A program made the position numbers and the translations under genes. 64,000 bases of DNA from Halobacteriales archaeon QS_1_68_20 (GTDB lineage Archaea; Halobacteriota; Halobacteria; Halobacteriales; PXRE01): assembly GCA_003021085.1 (NCBI GenBank), contig PXRE01000040.1, positions 1 to 64,000 on the forward strand, written 5' to 3'. This document shows positions 17,783-26,681 of the stretch, in pieces. A model generated the notes under the pieces. That model was not told the DNA's origin. It made no database searches and was given only the letters and a program-made list of their open reading frames with translations. Every line of letters starts with the position of its first letter. Within the stretch, counting starts at the first letter, position 1.

Positions 17783-18333
17783 TCACAGGTCCTTGCGCAT
17801 CTCGACGACCGTCCCCTCGACGCCGGTCGAGGCCGCCGCCGAGAACTCGTGGACGTACGCCCGGACGCGCTCGTACCCGTGGTCCTCGTAGAACGCCACC
17901 GCGTTCAGCGACGCCGAGAGGCCGAGCGTCGCCACGCCTCCGGCCCGCGCCCGGCGCTCCAGGTCGGCCAGGACCGCCGATCCGACGCCCTGGCTGGCCG
18001 CCTCCGGGTGGACGTACACCCCGGTCACCTCCGCGTCCGCCTCGGCCTCGTAGTCCTCGGGCGCCGCGAACGTCAGCGATCCGAACGCGACGACGGGTCC
18101 AGCGTCGCCAGGCCGGTTGGCTTCGTCGGATGTGCTCTCGTCGTCGCGCACGGCGACGAGGAACGCGTTCTCGTCGGCCTCGTGGCTCCCTCGTAGTCGG
18201 CGTCGGGGACGTTCTGCGCCCACGCCTGGACCTGCTCGTCGTCGTACGCTGCCGGCCCGAGGCCGGTGATCGACTCGTAGTGGACCGCCCTGACCGCCTC
18301 GGCGTCGGCGGCCGTCGCCGCTCGGACGTGCAC
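17783..18333 (-). pseudogene. GNAT family N-acetyltransferase with a -1 frameshift
   Basis: The N-terminal part (MHVRAATAADAEAVRAVHYESI... VPDADYEG) and the C-terminal part (SHEADENAFLVAVRDDE... to stop) are in different frames. The acetyl-CoA loop (HPEAASQGVGSAVLADLERRA) and the following strand GLSASLNAVAFYEDHGYERV identify GNAT. The break is at a CCC run on the plus strand (18188-18190); one extra base restores about 184 continuous residues. Substrate unknown. As sequenced it cannot make the full enzyme, so it is either a sequencing error or a fresh pseudogene. Confidence 0.78.
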
Positions 18334-18381
18334 GGGACGCGCTGGGGGCGGCAGACTGAAAAACGGTGGTCGTCCTGCAGT

Positions 18382-19636
18382 TCACTGCAGGGCCGCGTCG
18401 GCTTCCTCGGGGTCCTCGACGACCTCGACGCCGCGGTTGTTGACGGCGTTGGGGTCCAGGCCCACCTCCTCGAGGAACTGCCGGTACTCCCGCTCGCAGG
18501 TCTCGGCGTCTTTCTGCTTGTCGCTGGCGCGGTCACACAGCGCCGCGAGGTTGGCCGGCACGTCGTTGGCGTGGACGATCCAGTGGTTCACGAGGTCCGA
18601 CAGCCGCCGGATGGGGCTGGTGAAGTGGCCGTAGATTTCGAAGTTCAGCGCGTGGTGGCCGCCGAAGGGGTCGCTCATGTACTTCGCGCGCGGCATCACC
18701 TTCATCACCGCCCACTGGATCTTGTCCAGTTGCCGCTGCGGGGCCTCCTCCAGGGTGGCGTTGACGGCTTTCCGCGGGTCCTCCCAGGAGTCGCCCGGGA
18801 TGGAGACGCCCTCCAGATCCTGGATCTCCCGCAGGGCCTCGTCCCACTCGTCCGGCGTCGGCTGGGGGTGGACGCGGTACATCGCCTCGACGCCGCGGTC
18901 CCACATCAGCACGTGGGTCACCGCCTTGTTGGCCTTCAGCATGCACTCCTCGATGATGGTGTGCGCGCGGTCCCGGCGCGGGTTGAGGACCAGCGACCCG
19001 TCCTCCTTGCGCTGTTCGTGCATCCGGTCGGCCAGGTTCCAGACGAGTTCGGTCTTCTCCGCGAGTTCGACCTCGGGGTCCTCCAGGAACTCCTCGGCGG
19101 CGTCGGGGTCGTCGAGGATGTCCTCGCACTGCGTGTAGGTGAGCCGTGCGTCGCTGCGGACGACGGACTTGTAGATCTCGATGTCCTCGTAGGAGAGGGT
19201 CTCCTTGTCGAGGTGCATCTCGACGGTGTGGGCCAGGCGGTCCTCGTGGGGAACCAGCGAACACACCGTCTCCGCGAGTACCGGCGGGAGCATGTGGATG
19301 GTGTACCCCGGAAGGTAGACGGTGTTGCCGCGCTTTTTGGCCTCCGCCCACATCGCCGTGTCGGGCGTGACGTAGTGGGTCACGTCCGCGATGTGGACCC
19401 ACAGGACGTACTCGTCGTCGCGCTCCTCGACCGAGAGCGCGTCGTCGAAGTCCTGGGCGTCGACGGGGTCGGTCGTCCAGGTCGTCATGTCCCGGAGGTC
19501 CTCAGGCGTCGGGGATGTCGAACTTCTCCAGGAGGTCGTCGCGGCCGTTCTCGACGTGCCGGGCCAGTTCCTCGTCGATGCGGACCGGCCCCTGGCCCTC
19601 GGCGGTGCCCGCCGCGGCCTGTGCGTCGTCGGTCAT
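18382..19636 (-). pseudogene. RNB-domain exoribonuclease (RNase R/II-like), interrupted near the N-terminus
   Basis: The body (18382-19488, 368 residues) carries the RNB catalytic motif TTDPVDAQDFDDALSV, with acidic metal ligands, and LPPVLAETVCSL and FGGHHALNFEIYGHFTSPIRR. It should degrade RNA 3' to 5'. Upstream, MTDDAQAAAG... LEKFDIPDA (start 19636) is recognisably the family N-terminus but hits TGA at 19502. The sequence resumes in another frame at EDLRDMTTW. Compared with what I recall of haloarchaeal relatives, a connecting segment of about 25-30 residues is missing. The RNB domain could still be made from the ATG at 19488. Between 19637 and 19933 there is no gene. Confidence 0.7.
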
Positions 19637-19933
19637 GCGCGTCCGTATGCGGGACCCGTAGTTAGTCGTGTCGCCTGCGACGACGCCAGCAGGGTGTCAG
19701 CGGCGTCCAGAAAGCGGGCGGGACCCATCGGTCCCGGACGACGAGGGGATCGGTACGGTACGGCCGTACCGAGGTGGATGAGCGCGTCGGAGCGTTCCAG
19801 AGGGTATCGTCCCAACCGGCGGATCGCCCCGTTTCCCGTTCGAATCCGGGGGAACCTAAAAGGTGGACGGCGTTCTCTCCCCGAGAGAATCCGTTGGGCG
19901 GTTTATGGTTCCCCGGGAGCCAACGTTGTGTCG

Positions 19934-20170
19934 ATGGAACTCGTCGAAACGATCCTGGCGCGGGACCACCGCGCCGACGACGGCTTCGACCTCCCGCTCG
20001 CAGTGACGGTGACGATGGGCGTCCTCGCGGCGCTACTGGTCGGGCTGTCGGTAGCGAGCACCGTTCGCGCGGGGCTCCTGGCAGTCGGGGTCGGGTTCGT
20101 CCTCTCGATAGGGGTGGTCCTGGCGACCCTCGTCGTGTTCGAATTCGGCCGGCGTCTCGGGGCCGCCTGA
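19934..20170 (+). CDS. Small membrane protein, two predicted helices
   Basis: Seventy-eight residues: a polar N-terminus (MELVETILARDHRADDGFDL) followed by two adjacent hydrophobic stretches (AVTVTMGVLAALLVGLSVAS and GLLAVGVGFVLSIGVVLATLVVFEF). No family recognised. The ATG at 19934 is preferred; a GTG two codons upstream is possible. A TTTATGG element about 30 bp upstream may be the TATA box, and an inverted repeat TTCTCTC/GAGAGAA (about 19877-19893) lies in the leader region. Confidence 0.55.
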   Translation: MELVETILARDHRADDGFDLPLAVTVTMGVLAALLVGLSVASTVRAGLLAVGVGFVLSIGVVLATLVVFEFGRRLGAA

Positions 20171-20216
20171 CCGTCCGCGGTCGCTCCCAGCGGCCCAGGC
20201 CCCGTCGGCACAGCCC

Positions 20217-20513
20217 TCAGTTCTCCTCCAGCGGACCGTACCGCTCTTCGACGAGCGCACAGTACCACTCCAGGAACGCCTCGCTGTCGTGGTCGCCGGC
20301 GTCGATTTCGACCAGGAGACTCTCCAGTTCGGTACGGGGCTGGTGACAGAGGTCGGCGTGGCACTCCTTGCAGAGGTACTCGAAGGTCTTGTCGTTGCGG
20401 TCCCAGCGGTCGCCGTACTTGTCGTACTCGCGGGCCGCAGACCGGGCGAGCGAACTCCCGCAGGCGATGCAGGTGACCGTCTCTCGGTCCCGACCGGACC
20501 GGGAACGCCACAT
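20217..20513 (-). CDS. DUF7562-like zinc-ribbon protein
   Basis: Ninety-eight residues with VTCIACGSSLARS and YLCKECHADLCHQPR, i.e. CxxC...CxxC plus His, a zinc ribbon, then an acidic helical C-terminus ending ALVEERYGPLEEN. I recognise the pattern SDAREYDKYGDRWDR-type core as a conserved haloarchaeal family (DUF7562, from memory). It probably binds nucleic acid or a partner protein. Single gene with promoter near 20520-20545. Confidence 0.7.
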   Translation of the reverse strand: MWRSRSGRDRETVTCIACGSSLARSAAREYDKYGDRWDRNDKTFEYLCKECHADLCHQPRTELESLLVEIDAGDHDSEAFLEWYCALVEERYGPLEEN

Positions 20514-20825
20514 GAACGGGGTTTCGGACCGGTTGCACTTAGCGTTTGCCAGTGTGTAGCAGGCCCACCTGGCCGGTGCGGGCGACGCCGTGCGCCGGCG
20601 ACGCCTCGGCGGAGGCCGAACCGGGGCGCCCGCCGACTACGACCGGTTGGTCGAGCGATTCCAATGACTGCGCGTCGGTCGATCGACCACGACCCAGATC
20701 AGCCGTCGGGGGTGCAGTCGTGATCGTAGAACCATTCCAGGTCGACTTTGACCGTCGAACACCGACAGCAGTAGAACTCCACCAGCGGGACCCCAGCAGT
20801 TCGCCGACCTCCGCGGCGTCCTCGA

Positions 20826-21275
20826 CGTGGGGTACTCGACGATCGGATCCAGCAGGGGTTTCCCACGATCGTTCTCAGCTTGCGAGTCGCCAGTTGGCCG
20901 CCACTGCGCGTCCGGGTCGAAGCCGTGGCTTCCCTCGGGGATCGGCCAGCCGTAGTTACCGCCCTCCTCCACGAGGTTCACCCACTCGAAGAGGTGTTCG
21001 CCGACGTCGGCGGCGAACAGCCGGCCCTCCGAGTCGAAGCTCAGCCGCCACGGGTTGTGCATCGCTCCCGTTCTCGATGGGGCCGGGAACGATCTTCTTC
21101 TCCGAGTCGAAGCTCAGCCGCCACGGGTTGTGCATCCCCCAGGCGTACAGTTCGTCGCGGCCGTCCTCGCCCACGAGCGGGTTGTCGTCGGGGATCGCGT
21201 GCCCCCCGTTCCCGTCCGGGTCGTCGGGCGCGTCGTCGTCGGTCCGGGGGTGTTCGGTGGGGTCGGCGTCGGTAA
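20826..21275 (-). pseudogene. Remnant of a PQQ-dependent sugar dehydrogenase
   Basis: Fragments in different frames match the middle of the soluble sugar/sorbosone dehydrogenase family also present intact at 32323-34335: IPDDNPLVGEDGRDELYAWGMHNPWRLSFDSE, then FDSEGRLFAADVGEHLFEWVNLVEEGGNYGWPIPEG and LLDPIVEYP. The first part of the gene and the C-terminus are missing, and a 36-bp segment encoding HNPWRLSFDSE is duplicated. Downstream to 20560 nothing coding is recognisable. Clearly non-functional. Confidence 0.75.
21028..21136. repeat. 36-bp direct duplication, offset 73 bp
   Basis: The 36 bases at 21028-21063 recur identically at 21101-21136, separated by 37 unrelated bases. Both code for the same stretch of the decayed sugar dehydrogenase (NPWRLSFDSE on the minus strand). 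The identity implies a recent duplication or an assembly artefact. Confidence 0.85.
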
Positions 21276-21278
21276 CTG

Positions 21279-21631
21279 ATGGTCGAGGACGAACCGACCT
21301 TCGAGGACCTGCTAGAGTGCGTGTTCGGCGTCACCGAAGCGGACGCCGAAGTGCTCGGTCACCTGCTCGCCGACGAGCGCAAGACCGCCGAGGAACTCGC
21401 CAGGGAACTCGGCCGTGACCGAAGCACGATCAACAGTCGACTGGACGACCTCCGCGAGCGTGGACTGGTCGTCCGCCACCGGAACCTCCTCGGTGGCAGC
21501 GGCATCGCCTACGAGTACGAGTCCGTCTCGCCGGAGCGGATGGCCGACGCATGCACCGGACGCTGGACGAGTGGACGGCGTTCATGCACGACCAGATCGA
21601 CGACCGGATGGAGCAACTCACCGTCGGGTGA
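21279..21631 (+). pseudogene. TrmB/MarR-like winged-helix regulator, frameshifted near the C-terminus
   Basis: Frame one encodes MVEDEPTFEDLLECVFGVTEAD... with a clear helix-turn-helix (KTAEELARELGRDRSTINSRLDDLRERGLV) and a beta wing (VVRHRNLLGG). After SPERMADA it leaves frame; restoring one base at 21550 (GACGC to GACGCC) continues as MHRTLDEWTAFMHDQIDDRMEQLTVG to a stop at 21631, giving ~117 residues. That C-terminal helix is the usual dimerisation part of this family. If real, the frameshift yields a 125-residue protein with a basic, wrong tail. Confidence 0.72.
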
Positions 21632-21768
21632 CCGCTCCGTTGGTCGTCGCAGGTAGCCGAGGCTCCCGCCTCGTCGTGGCCGCGGGGGTGGCTCTCGCCG
21701 TCGTCTTCGCGGTTGTCCCCAGCCTCGTGCTCGTGCTGGCGTTCGTCGCCTGCGGTGAGGCCGCCGGA

Positions 21769-21882
21769 CTACCCGACGAAGCCCCGGTTGCGCAGGTGCC
21801 GCTCCAGGGCCTGCTCGGACTCGAAGGAGTCCCCACACACCCCACAGACGTGTTCCTCGGCCGATGAGTTCGCTTCGGCCAC
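21769..21882 (-). CDS. C2H2-type zinc-finger microprotein
   Basis: Starting from GTG at 21882, 37 residues read MAEANSSAEEHVCGVCGDSFESEQALERHLRNRGFVG. The CxxC...HxxxxxG pattern resembles the single C2H2-like finger typical of small haloarchaeal proteins, although the usual second His is replaced (RHLRNRG), so zinc ligation may be incomplete. Gene boundaries are uncertain because of length, and the 21632-21768 interval beyond it has no recognisable gene. Confidence 0.5.
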   Translation of the reverse strand: MAEANSSAEEHVCGVCGDSFESEQALERHLRNRGFVG

Positions 21883-21979
21883 GTCCCTAGTACCGTGTGA
21901 ATAGCCATCAAACGTCCGGTAGGACGATCCTCTCGACCGACCGACGGGCGCTTTTCCGTGCGTACGGGCTAACGGCCGC

Positions 21980-22583
21980 ATGGAGGAGTTCGACTTTCTC
22001 GTGATCGGGTCAGGGTCCGGACTCGACGTGGCCAACGTCGCCGCCAACCGGGGCCAGTCGGTCGCCGTCGTGGAGAAGGGACCGCTCGGGGGACCTGTCT
22101 CAACCGGGGATGCATCCCCTCGAAGATGTTGCTGTACCACGCGGACGTACTGGAACCGGCGTACTCCCTCCGGAGAACGGTGCTGACTGGATCTCGAAGA
22201 TGTTGCTGTACCACGCGGACGTACTGGAACCGGTCGACTACTCGGCAATGCCGTTCGCGGTGTTCGGTTCGCCGAAGTGGCCGGCGTCGACGCGACCGAA
22301 GGGGAGTTACGCGCCGCCGACCGCGAGTACGCCACGAACACCCACCGCTACGAGGACACCGCCCGCGGCGACGCGATGGACGCCGAGGGGTTCGTGAAGG
22401 TCCTGATCGACCCCGAAAGGACGATCCTCGGCTGTCACATCCTCGCTCCGGAGGCGTCGAACCTGATCGAGGAGGTCGTCGTCGCCACGACTGCCGGCTC
22501 CGGGACTGACCGTCGACGAGAACGAGGGCCACCCCAGCATCCGGTCGCTGGTCGCGGACGGCTACGAAGTCATCACGTACTGA
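21980..22583 (+). pseudogene. Dihydrolipoamide dehydrogenase-like flavoprotein, grossly deleted
   Basis: The beginning MEEFDFLVIGSGSGLDVANVAANRG is an FAD-binding start of the Lpd/mercuric-reductase family. The redox-active site TCLNRGCIPSKMLLYHADVLEP is present but in another frame, because a G run (22088-22092) is one base short. Then comes a duplicated 41-bp block and a jump straight to the C-terminal domain (VDYSAMPFAVFGSP, EYATNTHRYEDTARG, FVKVLIDPERTILGCHILAPEASNLIEEVV). Around 250-300 residues, including NAD-binding, are missing. The tail after 22500 (LTVDENEGHPSIRSL) does not look like this family. Non-functional. Confidence 0.8.
22119..22233. repeat. 41-bp direct duplication, offset 74 bp
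   Basis: Bases 22119-22159 are repeated identically at 22193-22233, with a 33-bp spacer. Both copies encode SKMLLYHADVLEP of the decayed flavoprotein. Size and spacing closely resemble the duplication at 21028-21136. Confidence 0.85.
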
Positions 22584-22595
22584 CCGGCGAACGGA

Positions 22596-23963
22596 TCACT
22601 CGCCGGGGACGGCGAGTGACCCGACGCCGTCGACCGGTCCGTCGACGGCCGATTCCACGCCCAGCAACGCCGCGACCGTCGGCGCGACCGCCCGCGCGTC
22701 GACCGCCGCCGGCAGGTCGACCGCGGGCGCCGCGGGGCCGCCCAGACCGAAGACGCCGAACGCCGACTCGTCGACGCGGCCGTGGGACCCGCCGACCTTC
22801 GACGGATCCAGCGACACCATCCCGGACTCCCCGAAAAACAGTTCGCAGGGGTCGAACCCGGGCTTGGCGTGGATGTCCATCTCCCCGGCGTACGGCGGGG
22901 CCTCGGCGGGGTCGGTCCACCAGTAGTACTGGAACCAGGCGTCCGGGCCTGCGACGAGCACCAGGTCGCCGCTGTTGCGGTGGTCGATTCCACGCTCGGC
23001 CTTGCCCGACTCGTCCAGCACCTCGGCCACGCCGTCCAGGCACGCCAGGGCCGCCCTGGCGTCTTCGGGTTCGTCCGCGTAGACGTGGGCGACCTGGTGG
23101 TCGACCATGGCGAAGGCCTCCGAGGCCGACAGGTCGACGTCCCCGTCGTCGGCGGTCTCTAGCAGTCCCGCCTCCCGCAGCGCCCGGTTCGGGAAGACCG
23201 GGTGGTCGACCGCGTGGAAGCCGTACTCGCTGACGAGGGCCAGGGCCGTCTCGTCCCAGCGGTCGTCCCGGAGCGCGTCGAGGAACTCCCCGACGAGGTC
23301 GTCGACGACACCGACCTGCTCGCGCAACTGCTCGCCGGGGCCGTGCCGGAGCCCGGCGTAGTCGAGGTGGGGGACGTACACCCACAGGAGGTCGGGGTCG
23401 AACCGCTCGACGGCCTCGGCCGCGGCGGTGAGGATCCACTCGCTACTCTCCTCGCTGGCCCCCGGCCCCCAGTAGGCGTGCAGCGGGAAGTGGCCCTGGG
23501 CGTCCCTGAGGTCGTCGTACCAGCCGTCGGGGTTCGTCCAGCAGTCCATCTCGATCATGTCGTTGTTCTCGTCCTCGATGGGCGAGGGCGTGATCGCCAC
23601 GTCGGCGGTCGTGCCGATCAGGTGCTGGAAGAACAGCGCGCCCGTGGTCAGGTCGGCGTCGCTGGCGGCCTCCCAGATGCGGTCGCGGCCGTCGCGGTCG
23701 CGGTCCCAGAACGCCACCTCGTCGCGCTCGCGGTCGTACTCGCCGCTGGCGACGTCGCCGTGGTCGCCGGGCGAGTGGCCGGTGGCCAGCGTCGTCTGCG
23801 CCGGGACCGTAAGCGCGGGGAACTGCGGTTCGAGGTGAGTCGCTTCCCCGAACAGGTCCGAGAGGGTCGGCGCCAGCCCCGAGGCCAGGTGGTCGGGCTG
23901 TAATCCGATCACGTCGAGGACGACGACGCGCCGGGGATCGGTCGGTTCGTCTGACCTGCTCAT
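22596..23963 (-). CDS. Alkaline-phosphatase superfamily phosphodiesterase (EboF-like)
   Basis: A 455-residue cytoplasmic metal-dependent phosphohydrolase of the type I phosphodiesterase/nucleotide pyrophosphatase family. Seen: VVVLDVIGLQPDHLASG at the N-terminus (first metal Asp), FPALTVPAQTTLATGHSPGDHGDV around residue 50 (catalytic Thr/Ser region), VYVPHLDYAGLRHGP and SEYGFHAVDH for the remaining metal ligands. No signal peptide. Its start overlaps the stop of the myo-inositol phosphate synthase gene by 4 bp, so the two are coupled. Together with the TatD, TIM-barrel and UbiA genes nearby it matches the ebo gene set. Confidence 0.85.
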   Translation of the reverse strand: MSRSDEPTDPRRVVVLDVIGLQPDHLASGLAPTLSDLFGEATHLEPQFPALTVPAQTTLATGHSPGDHGDVASGEYDRERDEVAFWDRDRDGRDRIWEAASDADLTTGALFFQHLIGTTADVAITPSPIEDENNDMIEMDCWTNPDGWYDDLRDAQGHFPLHAYWGPGASEESSEWILTAAAEAVERFDPDLLWVYVPHLDYAGLRHGPGEQLREQVGVVDDLVGEFLDALRDDRWDETALALVSEYGFHAVDHPVFPNRALREAGLLETADDGDVDLSASEAFAMVDHQVAHVYADEPEDARAALACLDGVAEVLDESGKAERGIDHRNSGDLVLVAGPDAWFQYYWWTDPAEAPPYAGEMDIHAKPGFDPCELFFGESGMVSLDPSKVGGSHGRVDESAFGVFGLGGPAAPAVDLPAAVDARAVAPTVAALLGVESAVDGPVDGVGSLAVPGE

Positions 23964-25189
23964 TCCTCACCCTCCGTGGGGACTCGCTCGACGTCCGATC
24001 CGTCGGCGTGACGTCGGACGTACTCGTCGAGCATGTCCACCTGCCGGGAGAAGTCGTGTTCGTCGACGTCCAGCGGCGCCTTGAAGAACGACGCGAGGTG
24101 GCGCTGGAGGCCGCCCTCCCCGTGTTCGTCGGCGTACGCGAGCAGGCGCGCGAGGTCGATCACCAGGGGCGCGGCCAGCGCGGAGTCGGACCCCTCCCAG
24201 GTGAACTGCATGGTCATCTCGGTTTCGAGGAACCCCTCGAAGTGAATGTAGTCCCAGGCCGTCTTCCAGTCGTTCAGCGACGGCGTGTAGTCGATGCGGA
24301 CGCGGTTGTGCCCGATGTCGGGCAGGATGCCGTCGAGGACGCCGCCCTTGCTCGTCAGCTTGCCGGCCTCGTTGGCCTCGTCCTCCAGCACGCGGCCGTC
24401 CTCGTTGCCGAGGACGTTGTGGCCCTCCCAGGACAGCACCCGGAGGTTGCGGCCGGCGAACATCGGCGCCAGCGCGGACTTCACCAGCGTCTCCCCGGTC
24501 TTGCCGTCCTTGCCAACGTGCGGGACGTTCTCCTCGCGGGCCATCTCCCGGAGGCCGCCGAGGTCGCTTCCGGTGCTCGGCGTGAAGTTCGCGTAGGGGT
24601 GGCCCTCGGCCAGCGCGGCGTAGGCGTACAGCGCACTCGCCGGGAGGTCGGGGTCGTCCTCGTCGATGGCCCGCTCGACGGCCTCGCGGGTGTCGTAGCG
24701 GTCGGGGTCGGCCAGCGGCGGCTCCGTGGAGGCGACGTTGACGACCACCACGCGGTCGAGGTCGTCGTTCGTCTGGAACTCGGCGTAGTCCGCCCGGAGC
24801 GCTTCGACCGCATCGCGTAGCGAGTCGGCCGACCGGAGGTCGTCGGCGCTCTCGGACACCGCTGGGCCGGTGTTGACCGCGACGCCCGGCCGGACCCGCT
24901 CGTCGACCGCTGCGAGGTCCGGTTCGACCGCGTCCAGCACGTCCCGGTCCGGGACGCCGTTGCGCTCCTGGTGGCGCCGCGCCGACGCCACGAGACTGCC
25001 GCTGTGGACGTCGTGGCCGCCGAACACGAGGTCGTCGATGGCCGGCAAGTCCAGCCGCGACGCGGGCTCTCGGGCCGTGACCATCCCCGTCGTCGCGGTG
25101 AGGTCCCGGGCCACCGCCCGGGCACCGACCACCGCCAGCGTCGCCACGTTCCCGCGCGCGCCGATCAGCCAGACGCCCGTCCGCGTCAT
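23960..25189 (-). CDS. ino1: Myo-inositol-1-phosphate synthase (archaeal type)
   Basis: A 409-residue NAD-dependent enzyme converting glucose 6-phosphate to 1L-myo-inositol 1-phosphate. The start at MTRTGVWLIGARGNVAT places the NAD loop (GARGNVAT) at the N-terminus; conserved patches NVASTEP, NFTPSTGSDLGGL, GKDGKTGETLVKSALAPMF, SWEGHNVLGN and the phosphate-binding lysine region are present. It leads a two-gene unit with the phosphatase, divergent from the TatD gene across a 276-bp gap. The product could feed phospholipid head groups or, given the ebo-like neighbours, a cyclitol-containing metabolite; the latter is inference. Confidence 0.9.
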   Translation of the reverse strand: MTRTGVWLIGARGNVATLAVVGARAVARDLTATTGMVTAREPASRLDLPAIDDLVFGGHDVHSGSLVASARRHQERNGVPDRDVLDAVEPDLAAVDERVRPGVAVNTGPAVSESADDLRSADSLRDAVEALRADYAEFQTNDDLDRVVVVNVASTEPPLADPDRYDTREAVERAIDEDDPDLPASALYAYAALAEGHPYANFTPSTGSDLGGLREMAREENVPHVGKDGKTGETLVKSALAPMFAGRNLRVLSWEGHNVLGNEDGRVLEDEANEAGKLTSKGGVLDGILPDIGHNRVRIDYTPSLNDWKTAWDYIHFEGFLETEMTMQFTWEGSDSALAAPLVIDLARLLAYADEHGEGGLQRHLASFFKAPLDVDEHDFSRQVDMLDEYVRRHADGSDVERVPTEGEE

Positions 25190-25465
25190 CCTCCCTCCGC
25201 GGCCTGGCGCCGGCCGCTCGTCACCCCGTCGATCCCCGGGGCGGCGTCGATCCGCCCCGCCGTTCGTGCGAACGTGTACCACATGGCGAAACACGTCGGG
25301 GACGGCGACGTTTAGGGCTTTTCCGTAATCGTGGCTTTCGCGGGCGAGCGGGCGAGCGTTCGTCCGGTAACCCGTACGAACTGCGCCCGTTCGTTCGCGT
25401 CATCCGAACCTACGGTTCCGGTTGGCTGGGTATAACTAAGGCCGTGTTCTCGACGGGTTTACCCG

Positions 25466-26266
25466 ATGCGGATCATCGACCCCCACATGCACATGGTCTC
25501 GCGCTCGACGGACGACTACGAGCGCGCGCGACTGGCGGGCATCGAGTGCTGCATCGAACCGGCGTTCTGGAGCGGAACCGACAAGCAGCACGCAGGTGCG
25601 TTCTTCGACTACTTCGAGCAGATCATCCAGCACGAGACCGAGCGGGCCGAGCGCGTGGCCGGCATCGACCACTACGTGACCATCGCCCTGGAACCGAAGG
25701 AGGCCAACTACCCCGAGATGGCCCGGGAGGTGCTCGACCGGGTGCCCGAGTACCTCGACCGGGACCCGGTGGTCGGCGTCGGCGAGATCGGGCTGGACCA
25801 GAACACCGAGGAGGAACGGGAGGCGTTCCGCGAGCAACTGTGGATGGCCGAGGAGCGCGAACTGCCCGTCATCGTCCACACGCCCCACACCGACAAGCCC
25901 TCGGGCACTGAGACGATCGTGGGCATCATCGAGGACGAAGGCGTCACTCAGGAACGGATCGTCATCGACCACAACACCGAGAACACCATCGACATCACGG
26001 CGGAGACGGACTGCTGGATCGGGTTCACGCTGTACCCCGGCAAGATCGACCCGGGCGGGGCCATCGACCTGCTGGAGGAGTACGGCACCGACCGGATGCT
26101 CCTCAACAGCGCGGCGGACTGGGACCCCTCCGATCCGCTGGCGGTGCCGAAGGCCCGCGACGAGATGGTCGACCGCGGGTGGGACCGCGAGGAGGTCCGG
26201 AAGGTGGTGCTGGAGAACCCCCACGAGTTCTTCAGCCAGTCCCCGAACTTCGAGTACGAACTCTAG
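25466..26266 (+). CDS. TatD-family metal-dependent hydrolase (EboB-like)
   Basis: A 266-residue TIM-barrel hydrolase. Metal ligands are visible as IDPHMHM at the N-terminus (HxH), GEIGLDQ (Glu near 113), VHTPH (near 135), IDHN and the closing NSAADW (Asp). It lacks the typical DNase TatD sequence features and is closer to the metal-dependent hydrolases linked to prenyltransferase clusters. It is divergent from ino1 and, apart from the inserted 26263-30148 block, would lie directly upstream of the EboE/EboC-like genes on the same strand. The 3' end overlaps the neighbouring minus-strand gene by four bases. Confidence 0.85.
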   Translation: MRIIDPHMHMVSRSTDDYERARLAGIECCIEPAFWSGTDKQHAGAFFDYFEQIIQHETERAERVAGIDHYVTIALEPKEANYPEMAREVLDRVPEYLDRDPVVGVGEIGLDQNTEEEREAFREQLWMAEERELPVIVHTPHTDKPSGTETIVGIIEDEGVTQERIVIDHNTENTIDITAETDCWIGFTLYPGKIDPGGAIDLLEEYGTDRMLLNSAADWDPSDPLAVPKARDEMVDRGWDREEVRKVVLENPHEFFSQSPNFEYEL

Positions 26267-26591
26267 GACGCGACCCGCTCGCCCTCGAACGCCTGGATCA
26301 TCTCGTCGGTGCCGGCCGCCAGCACCTCGTCCCCGGATTCGATCTCGGTCGACTCGACGGTGAGAAAGCGCCCCGCACGGTGCACGCCGACGGCGACCCA
26401 CCCGGCGTCGGGGGCCCGGTTGACCGTCGTCAGCGTCCGTCCGGTGATTCGTCGCCGTCGGTACGCACGAGTCGGATCTGGCCGACGGGCGAGACGACGT
26501 CCTCGCCGTAGATCTCGCTGGCGAGCAACCGCTGGCGGGACGTCAGGTCCGACGGCGAGCGGACGTCCGGTAACTCCGTGAGCGACTTCAC
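26263..26591 (-). pseudogene. Small TrkA-C domain protein with a frameshift
   Basis: From GTG 26591 the frame reads VKSLTELPDVRSPSDLTSRQRLLASEIYGEDVVSPVGQIRLV... and stops after SPDGR. A one-base change continues into GRTLTTVNRAPDAGWVAVGVHRAGRFLTVESTEIESGDEVLAAGTDEMIQAFE, a complete RCK/TrkA-C domain that normally binds a nucleotide or ligand and regulates ion channels. The restored protein would be ~109 residues. No transporter is adjacent. Position of the lost base is around 26430-26445 and cannot be fixed exactly. Confidence 0.6.
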
Positions 26592-26681
26592 GGGACGGAA
26601 GCGCTAGGCGACGGGAGACCAAAAGCCGACTCCCGGAAACGAGCCGTTACCGGGACGGAGGCGGAGCCGAGGACCGGGCCC

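Noticed and set aside
19839-19860. tRNA-like T-arm (CCCGTTCGAATCCGGG)
   Set aside because: The loop TTCGAAT fits, but no D-arm, anticodon arm or matching acceptor stem can be built in the preceding 70 bases.
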